Numbered from the stretch's first letter, positions 46,217 to 57,668 are shown. The stretch: DNA of 64,000 nucleotides from Rapana venosa (GCA_028751875.1 CM054155.1:3212717-3276716); one strand, 5' to 3'. The notes: a model not told the origin generated them from the sequence alone. Numbers and translations: made by a program.

Positions 46217-47007
46217 GTGAAAAATTACAGACCTGGTTCTAACCTACCTTTCATCTCCAAAGTCCTTGAAAAAGTAGTTCTGAAACAACTCAACAGCCAT
46301 CTTCATTCAAATAGTCTCCTTCCCGCATTTCAGTCTGCCTATCGCGTCAACCACAGCACTGAAACCACCCTAGTCCATACGTTAAACACGCTTCTAAACA
46401 CTTCTGACTCAGGGAAAATCTCCCTTCTCACTCTTCTCGACTTATCTGCAGCATTTGACACTATAGATCACTATATCCTTCTCTCCCGTCTCCAAAAAAC
46501 GTTTGGTATCAAAGGTGCAGCCCTTACGTGGTTTAGTTCATACCTCACTGACCGATTCCAGACAGTCACAGTAAACAAAATTCAATCAATTCCTGCAAAA
46601 CTGGAATGTAGAGTCCCACAGGGATCAGTTCTAGGCCCTGTTCTGTTCACTCTCTACACTGTCCACTCTCATATTTAATAAACCGTCACCAGATCAACCA
46701 TCATTTCTACGCTGATGACTCTCAGATTCAAAGCAGTGACACTCCTGAAAATCTGCCTTCTCTCTTGACAAATATGTCACTCTGCCTTCAAGACATTCAA
46801 AACTGGATGATACAAAACAAGTTACAGCTAAATGCAGATAAAACCGAAGCTATGATTGTAGGGACCAAATACAAACTCTCTTCCATCACAACATATTTAA
46901 TAGAATTTGGCACACTCTCCATGCAAAAAATTCACCACCCAAACCTGCCAGTCCTGCTACTATCAATTACGGCGTATAAGTGCAATCTGAAAGTATCTGT
47001 CCACTGA
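46217..47007 (+). pseudogene. L2/CR1-like reverse transcriptase, fingers and palm (broken)
   Basis: NYRPGSNLPFISKVLEKVVL, LPAFQSAYRVNHSTETTLVH, LLTLLDLSAAFDTIDHYILL, GAALTWFSSYLTDRFQTV and VPQGSVLGPVLFTLYT are contiguous to 46678. After a frameshift the catalytic FYADDSQ appears at about 46710, then LQDIQNWMIQNKLQLNADKT and a second break near 46895. The three catalytic Asp residues are all present, but in two frames. Confidence 0.88.
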
Positions 47008-47427
47008 TGCAACATCCAAACTTGTCACATCTCTTATTCTTTCATGTCTAGAATATTGTAATTCTTGTTTGGCTGGTCTGCCAGCAACATCTATCCACTC
47101 CCTTCAACGCATACAAAACTCTGCAGCTCGATTAGTCCTCAAAAAGAAAAGAAATTTTGTTTTTAATCTGAGCATATTACTCCTCTCCTGCAATCTCTCC
47201 ACTGGTTGCCTGTGCCACAGAGAGTAAAGTACAAGATTAGTACTCTCTGTTACAAATGCCTACACAAAACTACCACCCTCCTATCTCTGAATGTCTTCAC
47301 TTGTGCACGCCTTCTCGTTCCCTCCTCTCTGCTGCAGATACCCTGGGCTTACGAATACCTAGATTCAACCAATCCACTGATGGACGTCGCTCTTTCTCTA
47401 TTATTATCTTTCTGTCATTATTGACAA

Positions 47428-47992
47428 CACACTCTCTATGCAAAAATTCATCACCTAGACCTGCCAGTCGTGCTTCTATCAATTACGGCGTATTAGTGCA
47501 ATTCGAAAGTACCTGTCCACAGACGCAATATCAAAACTCGTGGCATCTCTCATTCTTTCACGTCTGAAATATTGCAATTCTCTTTTGGCTGGTCTGCCAG
47601 CATCATCTATCCACTCCCTTCAACGTATTCAAAACTCTGCAGCTCGTCTAGTCCTCAGAAAGAAAAACTCTGAGCACATTACCCCTCTCTTGCGATCTCT
47701 CCACTGGCTGCCTGTGCCACAAAGAATAAACTATAGGATCAGTACCCTCTGTTACAAATGTCTCCACAAAACAGCACCCTCCTATCTCGTGAATGTCTCC
47801 ACCTGTACACCCCTTCTCGTTCCCTTCGCTCTGCTGCAGATTCCTTGTACTTACAAACACCTAGATTCGACCAGTCGCTCTTTCTCTGTTTCTGGTCCAT
47901 CGATTTGGAATGGCCTCCCTATCTCTCTTCGCCAAAGACCTTCTTGTGACACTTTTAAATCTGGCCTCAAGACATATTTGTTTCAAACCTAA
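47428..47992 (+). pseudogene. L2/CR1-like LINE C-terminal domain
   Basis: The clearest copy: LILSRLKYCNSLLAGLPASS, RIQNSAARLVLRKKNSEHIT, PLLRSLHWLPVPQRINYRIS, LCYKCLHKTAPSYLVN and the terminal GPSIWNGLPISLRQRPSCDT with FKSGLKTYLFQT. This is the usual end of CR1/L2-group polyproteins. The upstream duplicate (46913-47427) has extra bases inserted around 47150-47170 and lacks the terminal part. Confidence 0.88.
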
Positions 47993-48074
47993 GAATTTCC
48001 TCTCCTGTTTCATTTCATAGCCATTCCTGCTTTTCAACAGCCAAAAATTCCATCACCCTGCCAAAGTGTATAAC

Positions 48075-48114
<40 letters not shown>

Positions 48115-48254
48115 GTGCATTTGGACCTGTTAGAACTATTACTTGCTATTGGTTGCATGACTGTGTAAGAATGAGTTGAGTGCAAGCGCTTTGATTTGTC
48201 TGTGCAAGATACAGCACTATATAAGTTCCATTTATTATTATTATTATTATTATT

Positions 48255-48570
48255 ATTTCTGGTCCATCAATCTGGAATGCCCTCCTTCTCTCCCTTCGTG
48301 AAAAGCCTACTTACGACAGCTTTAAATCCAGCCTCAAAACATACCTATTTCAAACCAAAGATTTATCCCTCTTGTTTCATCTCATATCTGCCCCTGCCTT
48401 TAACAGCCAAAATTCCATCACCCTGCTGAAATGTGTAACCTGTGTGTGTGTGTGTGTGTGTGTAAGTGTGTATCATTGTTGGTTGCATGTGTAGGAGCGG
48501 ATTGAATGCAAGCGCTCTGATTTGTAATTGCAAGATATAGCGCTATATAAATTCCATTTATTATTATTAT
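48255..48570 (+). mobile_element. Second L2/CR1-like LINE 3' end in the tail of the first
   Basis: Starts within the terminal coding part (TTCTGGTCCATCAATCTGG, then CCAGCCTCAAAACATACC), has the same 3' UTR with (TG)n at 48440-48463, and ends AGCGCTATATAAATTCCATT plus (ATT)n. It is 5' truncated and begins inside the (ATT)n tail of the preceding element. Confidence 0.86.
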
Positions 48571-49137
48571 TATTATTATGGGGTGTGTGTGATATCGCAA
48601 CTTTACTCACATTATTTCTTCAAGACTTCGTAAACAAGTTTGGCCAGACTGCAGATATGATTAATTCTTGTCTTTCCCTATATCAGCACATGTAACAAAA
48701 TTAGATTTAAAGGGCACAAGGAGACAGTACGTTTATAGCTGGAAACAATCACTGAGACCAAATAAAAATAATAAAATCAATAATCCAACAATATAATAAC
48801 TGCTCTGTCAAACTACAGTGACTGGAGCTGCCACAGTCAACAAACTTACAGTGCCAGTGAGGGTCTGACTCTGCAGTGGAGACTTTTTTTTTAAACCGAT
48901 TTCTTGGAAACAAACCCTTCTTACAAAAGTGAATGATGTCTGATACGCCAGAGGGTTGATTAGAGACTACAAAAGTTGGGGAGAAAAAGGTTTTGAAACA
49001 GTAGGATTTCTCACAAAATGTTTGGACAGAGCGCTATGGAAGGGGGATAATTTCATCACTATGCGGGCCAAATATTGCGATGGGAATTAAGCACAAGATT
49101 TTCTATCGAAACTTCAGTGTAGATTGGCAAGAAAATG
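48571..49137. other. Unresolved sequence
   Basis: No recognisable gene or repeat. Confidence 0.4.
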
Positions 49138-49230
49138 ATTTCATTATGATGATGATTATGATGATGATGACGATTACTATTATTATTATTAAGAGGGATG
49201 CTAGCGTACAAGCAAGCACCTGATTATTCA
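49138..49230 (-). mobile_element. (GAT)n/(ATT)n and a possible orphan retroposon 3' end
   Basis: Trinucleotide arrays at 49145-49190, then AAGAGGGATGCTAGCGTAC and AAGCAAGCACCTGATTATTC, weakly like the reverse complement of the ATTACCC/AAGCAAACACTTG end at 16290-16368. Confidence 0.4.
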
Positions 49231-49319
49231 AGATGCGGGATTTTGCTTCATAGGTTCATACAGAACATAATGTAAAGGACTACAATATTAATTGCAAACA
49301 TACCTTAAAGTGATGTCAA

Positions 49320-49320
<1 letters not shown>

Positions 49321-49380
<60 letters not shown>
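49321..49380. repeat. (TC)n microsatellite
   Basis: About 29 TC units. 49381-49600 is unresolved. Confidence 0.97.
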
Positions 49381-49383
<3 letters not shown>

Positions 49384-49599
49384 AAACACACTTCAAAGAC
49401 TTGCAACATTGTTATAATTTCTCAGCATATATTTCAGAGCTACTTATTGAAGTGATTCAAAACTGTAGCACTGAATTCAAAAGAGAAAAGAAAAAGAATT
49501 CAAAAGTGGACAGAAAACATTAGTTGTCAATAATCGCACGTGTTCCATCCAACAAGCAGTAGGTTAAATCAAAATAATTTAGTGTAAGCGTGCTTTACA

Positions 49600-50400
49600 G
49601 TCCAGTTTCTAAAGGAAAATCCAGGAGTCGGTATATTACAGTAAAAGAGGGGCTTTCGGAATACAGGCTGGGGGCGGAGGGGAGGGGTGGGCTGGATTTA
49701 TGGAAAGAAAATGGGGGTGTAGAGGGAGGGAGGGGCGACACTGGGCGGTGGGAGGGTGGGTGGTGGCTAGAACTTGACGCTCAGCGGGAGAAGGGCAGAG
49801 AAGACAGAGAAGGCGTCGCAGAGCCGAAAGCCTAACCGATTGGAAATAGGAGCGATCAATAATTGAATTGAACCCGCACAGCGGCGGTGCCGCTACGTAA
49901 CGCTTTGTGCCGGGGACGCTAGCCGCGGACGGCACATTTCCGTTTGTTAGCGGGAAGAAGAGGAAGGCGTCAGTGGATGACGGCACAGAATATTCGCTCA
50001 CAGACCGATCAATGATTAACGACAACCCAAAACAGACCGCTCGCCATCCACCGCGGCTCTGGCTTTTACCGCGTGGGTGGTTCCATTCCAGGAACATCAC
50101 AGACCCCGTCAATGGGTTTCCGAATGGAGGAGGGACCAGAGACAATGGGATCAGGCTCTGAAGCTAAGCAGGTCTGCGACCACCACAGCATCAACGGCTC
50201 TAAAGATGGGTGGTGTGGTGGGTTAGCAGCTGACTCCTCCCTCCCCATTGTGCTTCATCAACATACACTCTGCAGGAGTTCATCACTGGGATGTCCCATC
50301 CTACACTTCAAAGTGACCACTTCCCCACTACAGTCACTTTCTTCTTCAAAGCAAGGTGCTTTGTGAGGAAGATCAAAACGTTCACCTGTGGAAAATGAAA
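49600..50400. other. CpG-rich stretch, no recognised gene
   Basis: CpG density is clearly higher than the surroundings at about 49800-50090. A 169-codon minus frame (49636-50145) and an 84-codon plus frame overlap. Two similar sites, GCGATCAATAATTGAATTG near 49850 and ACCGATCAATGATTAACG near 50004, resemble homeodomain or Cut-type sites. Could be a regulatory island or first exon. Confidence 0.3.
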
Positions 50401-50765
50401 TCAGGGGCTGAGGGTCCAAAGGCAACAAGGTCCCCCGCCCTGATGTGGTAACAGTCTACTGTTCTGCACAGGAAAAGAAAGTCCGTTATAACTACTAAGA
50501 TTTAAAATTCTTACAGCGTGATTTCTGGCGGATATTAGGTTGAAATTCTTAATTGAATTGAAGCTCTCTGATGCTATACTCAAAAGGTGTATCAATTCAT
50601 AGTACAGAAATATCCTAGGCTCTCTATTGCAAAGATAAGAGTTTGGTTAAAAGATAACATTTTGGTTTAAAGATAACATTTTAAGAGGCACTGGACTTCC
50701 ATCCCTTCTCTTATGTCGTCTGTTGCTCAGCCAGTTCTGATGGAGGCTACACACCCCTGATGTTG
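50401..50765. other. Unresolved sequence
   Basis: Nothing recognised. Confidence 0.4.
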
Positions 50766-50769
50766 TTGG

Positions 50770-51045
50770 TTTTTGTTGCTGTTTGGTATTTTTCCGTTCC
50801 TCAGCTAGAGCTCCGTAGTTCACCAATGGTCAGATCTTTATGATGGTGTGACCACCATTGAAGTAGCCGCACTGCGGCTTCGGGATGATGTCTAAACACA
50901 ACACCTGTGTGCATGCGTGCGCTTCTTCTATTGTGTTTTCCGCTTCTCCATGCGCGTAATGGCCTACTCTTACGAAACGCGGAGAGGGTTTTAATGTGTG
51001 CTCAAGATGTTCTGCGCCACCTAAGTTTTATAGGCTGTCATGCTT
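50770..51045 (-). mobile_element. SINE family B variant with long 3' module, minus strand
   Basis: Plus order: TTTTTCCGTTCCTCAGCTAG, CACCAATGGTCAGATC, AGTAGCCGCACTGCGGCTTC, GGGATGATGTCTAAACAC, a short TG/GC stretch, GTAATGGCCTACTCTTACG, GTGTGCTCAAGATGTTCTGC. The module joins the family B body without a large gap, so this is the clearest evidence that they form one element. The core and head are missing. Confidence 0.72.
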
Positions 51046-51273
51046 ATTTCAATTTTCTGTACTAATGCCATCAAATAATGAAGATATTGTTCGTAATCTA
51101 GCATTGTTCTTGTATAAAGCTTTTCTGTAAAAAGATGTACTATTGTTTTGAATTTTTTGTCTTGCGTGTTAATACCATGCTGTTAGGACTTGGAATGCCT
51201 TTTGTTTACAAGTAATTCTATTCACAACATATTTTGGTTCTCTTCCATATGGGGCTATGGCCATAATGAACAC

Positions 51274-51277
<4 letters not shown>
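51046..51277. other. Unresolved AT-rich flank
   Basis: Nothing recognised. Confidence 0.4.

Positions 51278-51337
<60 letters not shown>
51278..51337. repeat. (TC)n microsatellite
   Basis: About 29 TC units. Confidence 0.97.
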
Positions 51338-52570
51338 GCCAGGTGGGCAAGCAGAACTGACGACAAAGAGAGCAAGGGTGGTGCCCAGAAACAAACCACA
51401 TGCCCTGACCGCCACCCGTCCTATTCTCTGGCCACACCAATCCACCCGGCATCACCAGTGGACTAAAGGTGATGTATTGTCTGCTCCACCCATTAACACA
51501 CCCCTGGTGGATTCCCTTTAAACACCCCCTTTTACACCTATCTGACCAGCCTTGATAACTACTGCTCCGACAACGATTCGGACCTGATCGCTTTATAGAC
51601 CGTTACAAACATAACGACTTTCTGCACAACTTGACCAACTGTTGCGTGGGGGCGGTGTCGAAAGTGCCCCCACGACAAAAAGGCCGGCGACGGGTTTGAT
51701 GTGGCCGCGAGGCATGTTGCAGAGAAGACACCCTGTTCTGTCCGCCGTGATTTATTTGGTGGACTACTGGACACGGCCGATGAGGCCCATTCAGGGGTCG
51801 TTGTCTGGCCATAAATTTCTTCGGTGCGTGCTCCGTTTAGTTGGCGGGCAGCGGGACTAGCGTTGCGTCCCCACAGGTAATTTAGGTAACTATGGGTTGT
51901 CCCCCTTTGAATGACCTCCAGAATTCTGGGATTGGTCTTTGTGCTGTTTTGTTTTGAAAGGAGTCTGCTTTCGCTCAACGTTTAGCTATATTCGGAAAAG
52001 AACAGATTGCATGCCATTCCATTATGAGCAACAAAAAACTGACAGCTAATATGGTGCTCTAACATCAGTCAAAACAAAATCAGTCGTTTGGCAGCTGAAA
52101 ATGATGTCACTGTAACAATGATTTTTTAAAAATCGTCTTCAAACAGGTATAATTGAAAAATCAAAGTCTTTATTTTTATCTTGCTGACTTACTACTTATG
52201 ATAAGTTTGGAAACAATTCATCATGGCGTTATCCTTAGTGCAGGAAAAAAAACCGAAATGGGGAAAAGTGAGGTGAAGACGAGAGACATGGGAGACAAAC
52301 CAGCTGGTCACAGGTATCATGACCGTACTGAAACAGTCCTTGGGGATTACATCAAGTCAGGCCTGGTAGAGTTCCAAGTTTACAAGGAGTGACATACACC
52401 ACCGCTCTTTTTGGAAAAGAAAACAGGCTCCTGGAATGGACGGTGAATGAATGAACGAACAGTTGTTGTTTTGTATCTGAATGTACCTGTCCCCTGTCTC
52501 CATCGCCGTGGATAATGGTTGAAGCGCCACTCCTCGTCATGAAGCACTGCCCGCGACACAGTCCCTGCTC
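51338..52570. other. Unresolved sequence
   Basis: No gene recognised. A 139-codon minus frame (51559-51978) and a 72-codon plus frame overlap each other in a moderately GC-rich part; neither has family features. Confidence 0.35.
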
Positions 52571-52574
52571 CTGT

Positions 52575-52880
52575 GTAGGGTGAAGTCTTGGAGACTCAGT
52601 ATGCCAGCATCAGTGGTGTTGTCCATGAAGGATGTTACAGGCCTTCCTTGCTTGCTCTTTCTTTGCCGTCACTCTCCCCTGCAGGACTGGTGTCATCAAG
52701 TCGGTTCTGGAGTTTCTGTTGATGTGCCCCACATACCTCATGTAGTTGTGTTTGCTGAGATGATAAAGTATTGGTATTCACTTTTCTTTTGTTGATCTCT
52801 AGGCGCATTTTATTCTGGGTAGTTGTTTCTTAAGCACACTGTCATTGGTTCTTCTGTCTGTCCATTTTACTCTTAGAAGA
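52575..52880 (-). pseudogene. Worn LINE C-terminal domain, minus strand
   Basis: In shifting minus frames: WTDRRTNDSVLKK, MRYVGHINRNSRTDLMTPVL, LQGRVTAKKEQARK, SFMDNTTDAG and LSLQDF. The order (DRRTND, GHI, LQGRV, GRP-like, SFMDN, LQDF) is that of the C-terminal region of RTE-type or related LINEs. Many indels; old. Confidence 0.62.
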
Positions 52881-52904
52881 CGCTAGTAGAACCGCGTTTC
52901 TGCT

Positions 52905-53160
52905 GTGTTTATCTTTTGTTTTGTTGTATTCTTTGTTCAAAGGCCAGGCAAGGGAAAGTGTACTTGAAGATAATCATATGGTAGTCGTAAAATACTATTG
53001 TCACGAGCTGTGTCAAAACGAGGCATGATGTCAAGTAATGTTCTGTAGTTCCTTCTTCTTTGCCACAAAGACACTGTGGACTGTTGACAAGGTGGTGGCG
53101 ATTAAACAAATAGTTGTTTGAATTACTGATTCCTAGATGGAGTCTGCAATAATTATTTGT
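52905..53160 (-). pseudogene. LINE C-terminal zinc-knuckle fragment, minus strand
   Basis: The minus frame reads NYLFNRHHLVNSPQCLCGKE and EGTTEHYLTSC, a C-x-C...H-x4-C motif at the end of many LINE polyproteins. The piece just downstream loses frame. It is the same kind of motif as 54570-54960. Confidence 0.68.
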
Positions 53161-53447
53161 TCATTTCTGCCATCAAAGCAGAACTAGAGGTGCACTACAT
53201 GATCATTAACAGACATATAGCGTTCAAGTACACTCAGTGACTTCCTAGGCTTTATATTATCCGGGACAGAAATCCAAAAATGCAGAGGGTGAAGGCAGAA
53301 CAGATTTCTGATCGATTTCAGTGTTACATTTGTGTTCTCTGTGATTCAAAGGTCTCTGGAACAGGTTATTTTCCGAAACTAAATATGAAAAAGATTGGAC
53401 ACACGCCACTGACCAAAATGTACTGTTTCACTTATCTTCTTCCTGCC

Positions 53448-53480
<33 letters not shown>

Positions 53481-54130
53481 CAGCAGAGAGAGACAGAAGA
53501 GAACAGAGAAGAGAGAGAGAATGAGAGAGAGAGAGAGAGAGAAGTTACACTTTTAGCGTGCAAACAGAGTCAAGTCAATAGGAAAGTGAGGGGGGGGGGG
53601 GGCTATTTCTAAAAATACCAAAGCTGGAAGGACTAAAGCAACAAAAAAAAAATCAGGCGCCAGTAAAATAGATTAATCAGACTGCATACAAAGACCCAGT
53701 TTCTTGAACCAATAGAACACATAACATGACTATGATTAGTGTATACCAGTTCTATTAGTACAGCATTTTATTTTTAAAGATAAGACCTTTGAAGTGACCA
53801 TACCTTTGGTTTGAACAGAATTTATTCATGACAAATGTCACAAACATAGGAGTATACCTTGACTGGCCAACAAGTAAACTTATGATAGTCCTGTCGTGTT
53901 CATCTACACACATTGTGACAGATGACTTCACATTGCAACAACTGACTGATACATGATATAATGTCATTGACAGTTGCATAATTGTATTTTTGAGTGATTT
54001 GAGCAAATCTAATGAAAACAATCGTTTTGAATGGACATGTGACATACCGACAAGCCATCTGTTTGAAACTGTTGAAAAGATGCATACAAAAATAAGGATT
54101 GCAAAAATAGATTCGAAAAGTCATCAAGCC
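53161..54130. other. Unresolved with (CA)n, (GA)n and G tract
   Basis: (CA)n 53449-53479, (GA)n 53483-53545, G run near 53590-53603. No gene recognised. The minus frames at 53755-54127 are AT-rich without family features. Confidence 0.4.
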
Positions 54131-54131
54131 G

Positions 54132-54135
54132 TAAC

Positions 54136-54167
<32 letters not shown>

Positions 54168-54210
54168 TGATAATAATAGCAATGATAACATATATAGTGC
54201 TCACGATTAT
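54132..54210 (-). mobile_element. (AAT)n with worn L2/CR1-like 3' end, minus strand
   Basis: Plus reads (AAT)n from 54134, then ATAACATATATAGTGCTCAC, the reverse complement of an AGCGCTATATA-type terminus. 54211-54569 has no further recognised feature except a GA tract near 54298-54325. Confidence 0.5.
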
Positions 54211-54569
54211 AATGATAATGATAGCCATAACGAGAAGAATTAAGTGAAAATGCGGTGGGAAGGTAGATAAAAAAAAAATTAAAGGCGAGAAGATAAAGAG
54301 ACAGAGAGAGAGAGGGGTGGGGGAGGCAAGATTAGGTATAAAGACTATAATTATGGGGGTGTCAACACACCGGTGTACTGTCCATCTTGTAACTGAAGCC
54401 GTTGATGGACTGACACTCCGCTGGCATACTCATAAATATAGAAATACAAGTATATAGAAATACAAGTCAGATGTTCCCTACTACTTAGGGTAAACGAAGA
54501 TGCTCGCACAAGACGAATGGGTATAAGTCTTTGTCTTATACGTAGGGTATAAGACAAAGAAATGAGAGT

Positions 54570-54960
54570 CCATTCAGATATTATTAAAGCGATTTGTTTG
54601 TAGAATAAATCTATGAACTGTTTCAAAAATCTGAGTGTTAGTGTCAATACTTACAGCTGTACTACCAGACAGTAGATTGTGTACACTGATTATTAGTTGT
54701 TGTGGGAGGGTGGGAATAGTATTTATTGGCTGTGTCCTGTACTCGGGGACAGTGAAGAAGACAGTGTTGGGCTGTTTCTTGAGGGTAAGTACAGGCACAT
54801 GAAGCATCATTGGTCAGATGACGATTAAACAAGTCATAATTAAGATCACTCATGCCAAGCCTGAAGCGACAATGGATAATTTGCTCTTTTTTATTACCAC
54901 AGTAATAGTAAGGTGGCACCGAAGTGGCAGCACCACAGAACACTGTTATCACAGTTCGTT
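54570..54960 (-). pseudogene. LINE C-terminus with zinc knuckle, minus strand
   Basis: The minus frame gives QIIHCRFRLGMSDLNYDLFN, RHLTNDASCACTYPQETAQH and CLLHCPRVQD. After a frameshift, PQQLIISVHNLLSGSTAVSI and FETVHRFILQTNRF follow. This is the whole end of a LINE ORF in one frameshift. Its flanks (54961-55239) are unresolved. Confidence 0.78.
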
Positions 54961-55239
54961 TTACCATCAAACAAAATAGCCAAGAGAAAGAGACCACAGA
55001 GAGCGAGGGAGGCAAGTTTGCGATTTCTCTGGTTAGTCTGTTTATGTTGTCATCACCCACGGAATGTCATCATCCTGTCTGTCATTCAGTTGGTATTAAA
55101 ATGCGAAATGTCGTTTCTGGACATGATCATTACTTCAAATAAAATTCACCCCTTTAATCGTTCATTATTTTCCATTAATGCATAAATTAGGTTTGTGTGT
55201 TTTGCTGATTGCAGCTTTGTATGAAAACTAAGTTTCTTA

Positions 55240-55540
55240 AGAATTCAAAACATGATTACGGCTACATAATATATCCAGTTGTTCTCTACAGAGCTGAAAT
55301 ATGGTTATTTTACAAAGAAACAGAAAGATAGAAGCCTTCGAAATGTAGATCTATAAAAAGTTGGCAAAAATTAGTAGGAAAGACAAAATACCAAACAAAC
55401 AAGTCCTTTTACTAGGAGTCCAAAAAGAACAATCGTAAACGGTCATATTTTGGTCGCAAAATAAGGCATGACTGTCTACCCAAAACAGTGCTGACAAGGA
55501 ATGTAGAAGGAAAGAGAGGTAGAGGAGACCAGGACATTAA
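55240..55540 (+). pseudogene. Worn LINE C-terminal domain, plus strand
   Basis: In shifting frames: PVVLYRAEIWLFYKETERK, IEAFEM, KKLAKISRKDKIPNKQVLL, FGRKIRHDCLPKTVLTRN and VEGKRGRGDQD, the landmarks of an RTE-type C-terminus (YGCE-W, RIEAFEM, ISW-D, VLEG, GRGRP). The next expected block (I-DWTG) is where the 41-bp repeat starts. Confidence 0.7.
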
Positions 55541-55825
55541 TAGACAGAAGATGTAAAAGACTGGACAGGCACTCTTCACAATAGACAGAAGATGTAAAAG
55601 ACAGGACAGCCACTCTTCACAATAGACAGAAGATGTAAAAGACTGGACAGGCACTCTTCACAATAGACAGAAGATGTAAAAGACTGGACAGGCACTCTTC
55701 ACAATAGACAGAAGATGTAAAAGACTGGACAGGCACTCTTCACAATAGACAGAAGATGTAAAAGACTGGACATACACTCTTCACAATAGACAGAAGATGT
55801 AAAAGACTGGACAGACACTCTTCAC
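55539..55825. repeat. 41-bp minisatellite, 7 copies, grown inside a LINE remnant
   Basis: Unit AATAGACAGAAGATGTAAAA, GACTGGACAGGCACTCTTCAC. Starts at 55539, 55580, 55621, 55662, 55703, 55744 and 55785, all exactly 41 bp. In frame it carries the KDWTGTL residues that belong to the LINE C-terminus, and coding-like sequence (MPPTHGD) continues after the last unit. So a single LINE segment was amplified. Confidence 0.93.
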
Positions 55826-56099
55826 AATGCCTCCCACTCATGGAGACATCCCTACCATGCTGGTCCCAGACCTGGGATTCAGATTATCTTCAAGTACTCC
55901 TTCTCTTGCCTGGCCTTTAAACAAAGAAGACAACAAAATAAAAGATAAAAGCAGCACAAACTTGGTTCTCCAAGTGTCTATTTCACAGTAAAGTGCAACT
56001 GGCCCAAGAAATGGAGATCCATGGCACGCTAGTCTCAGTCTTGGGACAGTACTAATCCAATCCTGTCCAATCCACTCACGTTGATTCAGTACGAGTCAT
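55826..56099. other. End of LINE remnant and unresolved flank
   Basis: The first 30 bases continue the LINE-like frame; the rest is not recognised. Confidence 0.4.
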
Positions 56100-56179
<80 letters not shown>

Positions 56180-56340
56180 TGTGTGTTCGTGACTTTTTTC
56201 AATTGAAGTTATTTTGGAATGTTTTAACCAATATGAAATGTAGCTTTTTGTGTCTTCAAGATTATGATGCGTATCAATGTGCCTGTCAGCATTGTAGTTG
56301 CCCTTCATGGGATGTTTAAAGTGTTCTTGACTTGACTTGA
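56100..56340 (+). mobile_element. CR1/Rex-like LINE 3' end with (TG)n and (TTGAC)n tail
   Basis: (TG)n at 56103-56187, then TTCGTGACTTTTTTCAATTG, AATATGAAATGTAGC, GATTATGATGCGTATCAATG, TGCCTGTCAGCATTGTAG and the tail TTCTTGACTTGACTTGA. Nearly the same as 11978-12244, including the position of the microsatellite. Confidence 0.87.
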
Positions 56341-57365
56341 TAAAAGCTCCAGGGTTGCTGTTGCTCTGATTGTGTGTTGTGCTGTTCCTGAAGTTGTGGT
56401 TATATTTACGTCTCAGCGGAGATTTCTGATTTGAGGGCAGTTTTATGAAGTTCTCTTTTCTTCAATAATAGATTATGTTGAAACCAAGGACAGACGTCGG
56501 TGTAACAGGAAAAATATCAAGAGCAAAAGACGATTTGGGCTTTAAAAAAAGCGCAGCAACATTTTTTTGAAATCGGCCAGAGTGGCATCCCTTCGCTGCT
56601 GTTTGGCCTTTCCTTTCCCGCTGAAAGCAACTTAACGCCGCCTGTAGCTTGGGCGGACGTGATAATACATGATAATCTATGCCTAGAAAAACCAAACAGG
56701 GGCGAGAACCAGAGAAAGAAAAAGAGAGACAGAGACCGATATCTTGTACTTAAAGACACCACCCATCACCAACACCACCCTTTAAGCCCAGCAAATTGTG
56801 GGGTGTGGCCACCACACGCTGTCTGGCACGGGAAGCCAAAACGCAGACGGCAAGCAGAGCGTCGCCGATGATTGTAGACGGCACCACCGAGGGACGGAGC
56901 GCGCCTCTCGCACGCGTCGGCACCCAGGGGTGAGAGGGCTTGACGATTCCCGGGGGGAGGGGGCAGATCGGGTATCCAACCGCCAGGGCCCCGCTCCCTT
57001 GGAGTCCAGCGCTCCTCACAATCGCCATGTTTTGTTAGACCCTCGCCCAGGCGGTTCCAGTTTCCCAACCGCCGATACGGGATACAGTTCAGACACACGG
57101 GGAGCCAGCGGTGCTGGCTGGGAAGGGGAGGGGGGAGTCTGCTGGCTTTTTGACAAGTGTTTGTGTGCGAGTGGCAACTTTGGGCACAGGGGGGAAGCCC
57201 GGGTCTGCGAGCAGCATGGTGGGGGTGTCTCCGTGAGTGGGAGGCATTGTGAAGAGGGGACACCGGATACCGTTCAGCGCCCTTTGCGGTCACAGCAGAA
57301 GCTGCAGGGATCGGTGTGAAGATGTGACAGCCCCGTCAGGCCTGCTGGGACACTTTGCTACATTC
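56341..57365. other. CpG-rich stretch with possible first exon, no recognised gene
   Basis: From about 56780 to 57330 the sequence is the most GC- and CpG-rich in the window. Plus and minus frames of 173-175 codons overlap antiparallel, which speaks against either being a real protein. A GTGAGT donor-like site occurs at 57231. A CpG-island promoter with a non-coding 5' exon would fit, but there is no direct support. Confidence 0.3.
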
Positions 57366-57385
57366 AGTGAGCTAGCTTCCTGCCT

Positions 57386-57424
<39 letters not shown>

Positions 57425-57668
57425 GTGTGTCTGTGAGTGGTGTTGTGGTGTTGGTTTGCTGCTTGCTACCTGTGGGGAGCTGAGAGAGAGCTTTGCTGGG
57501 GTTCTCTGGGTACCTTCCAGCTGCTTCCCCTGCAGGAGGTCTGAGTCCTTAAGAAAGTTTAGGTCTGTCTGGAGTTCTTCCATTGGTAGTAGGCTTATTC
57601 ATAATAGTGTGACTAAGTGCAATGAGGATGTCTGTATGAATTATTGGCTTACAGTTCTCTCGTCTTTT

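Larger units (their letters stand above)
46200..48254 (+). mobile_element. L2/CR1-like non-LTR retrotransposon with internal duplication
   Basis: 5' truncated at the start of the RT. The reverse transcriptase is followed by two tandem, diverged copies of the C-terminal coding region (46913-47427 and 47428-47990), the 3' UTR with (TG)n at 48076-48117, and AGCACTATATAAGTTCCATT with an (ATT)n tail at 48233-48254. A second, shorter LINE end was then added at the tail (48255-48570). Related 3' end at 4739-5198. Confidence 0.88.

Noticed and set aside
50150..50215. TCTGAAGCTAAGCAGGTCTG, resembling the internal box of 5S rRNA
   Set aside because: Similarity covers about 15 bases; the rest of a 5S gene is absent and no pol III terminator is placed as expected.
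56766..57319. Antiparallel 173- and 175-codon frames in the CpG-rich region
   Set aside because: High GC lowers stop frequency on both strands. Neither translation has recognisable domains, and each runs through G-rich tracts.
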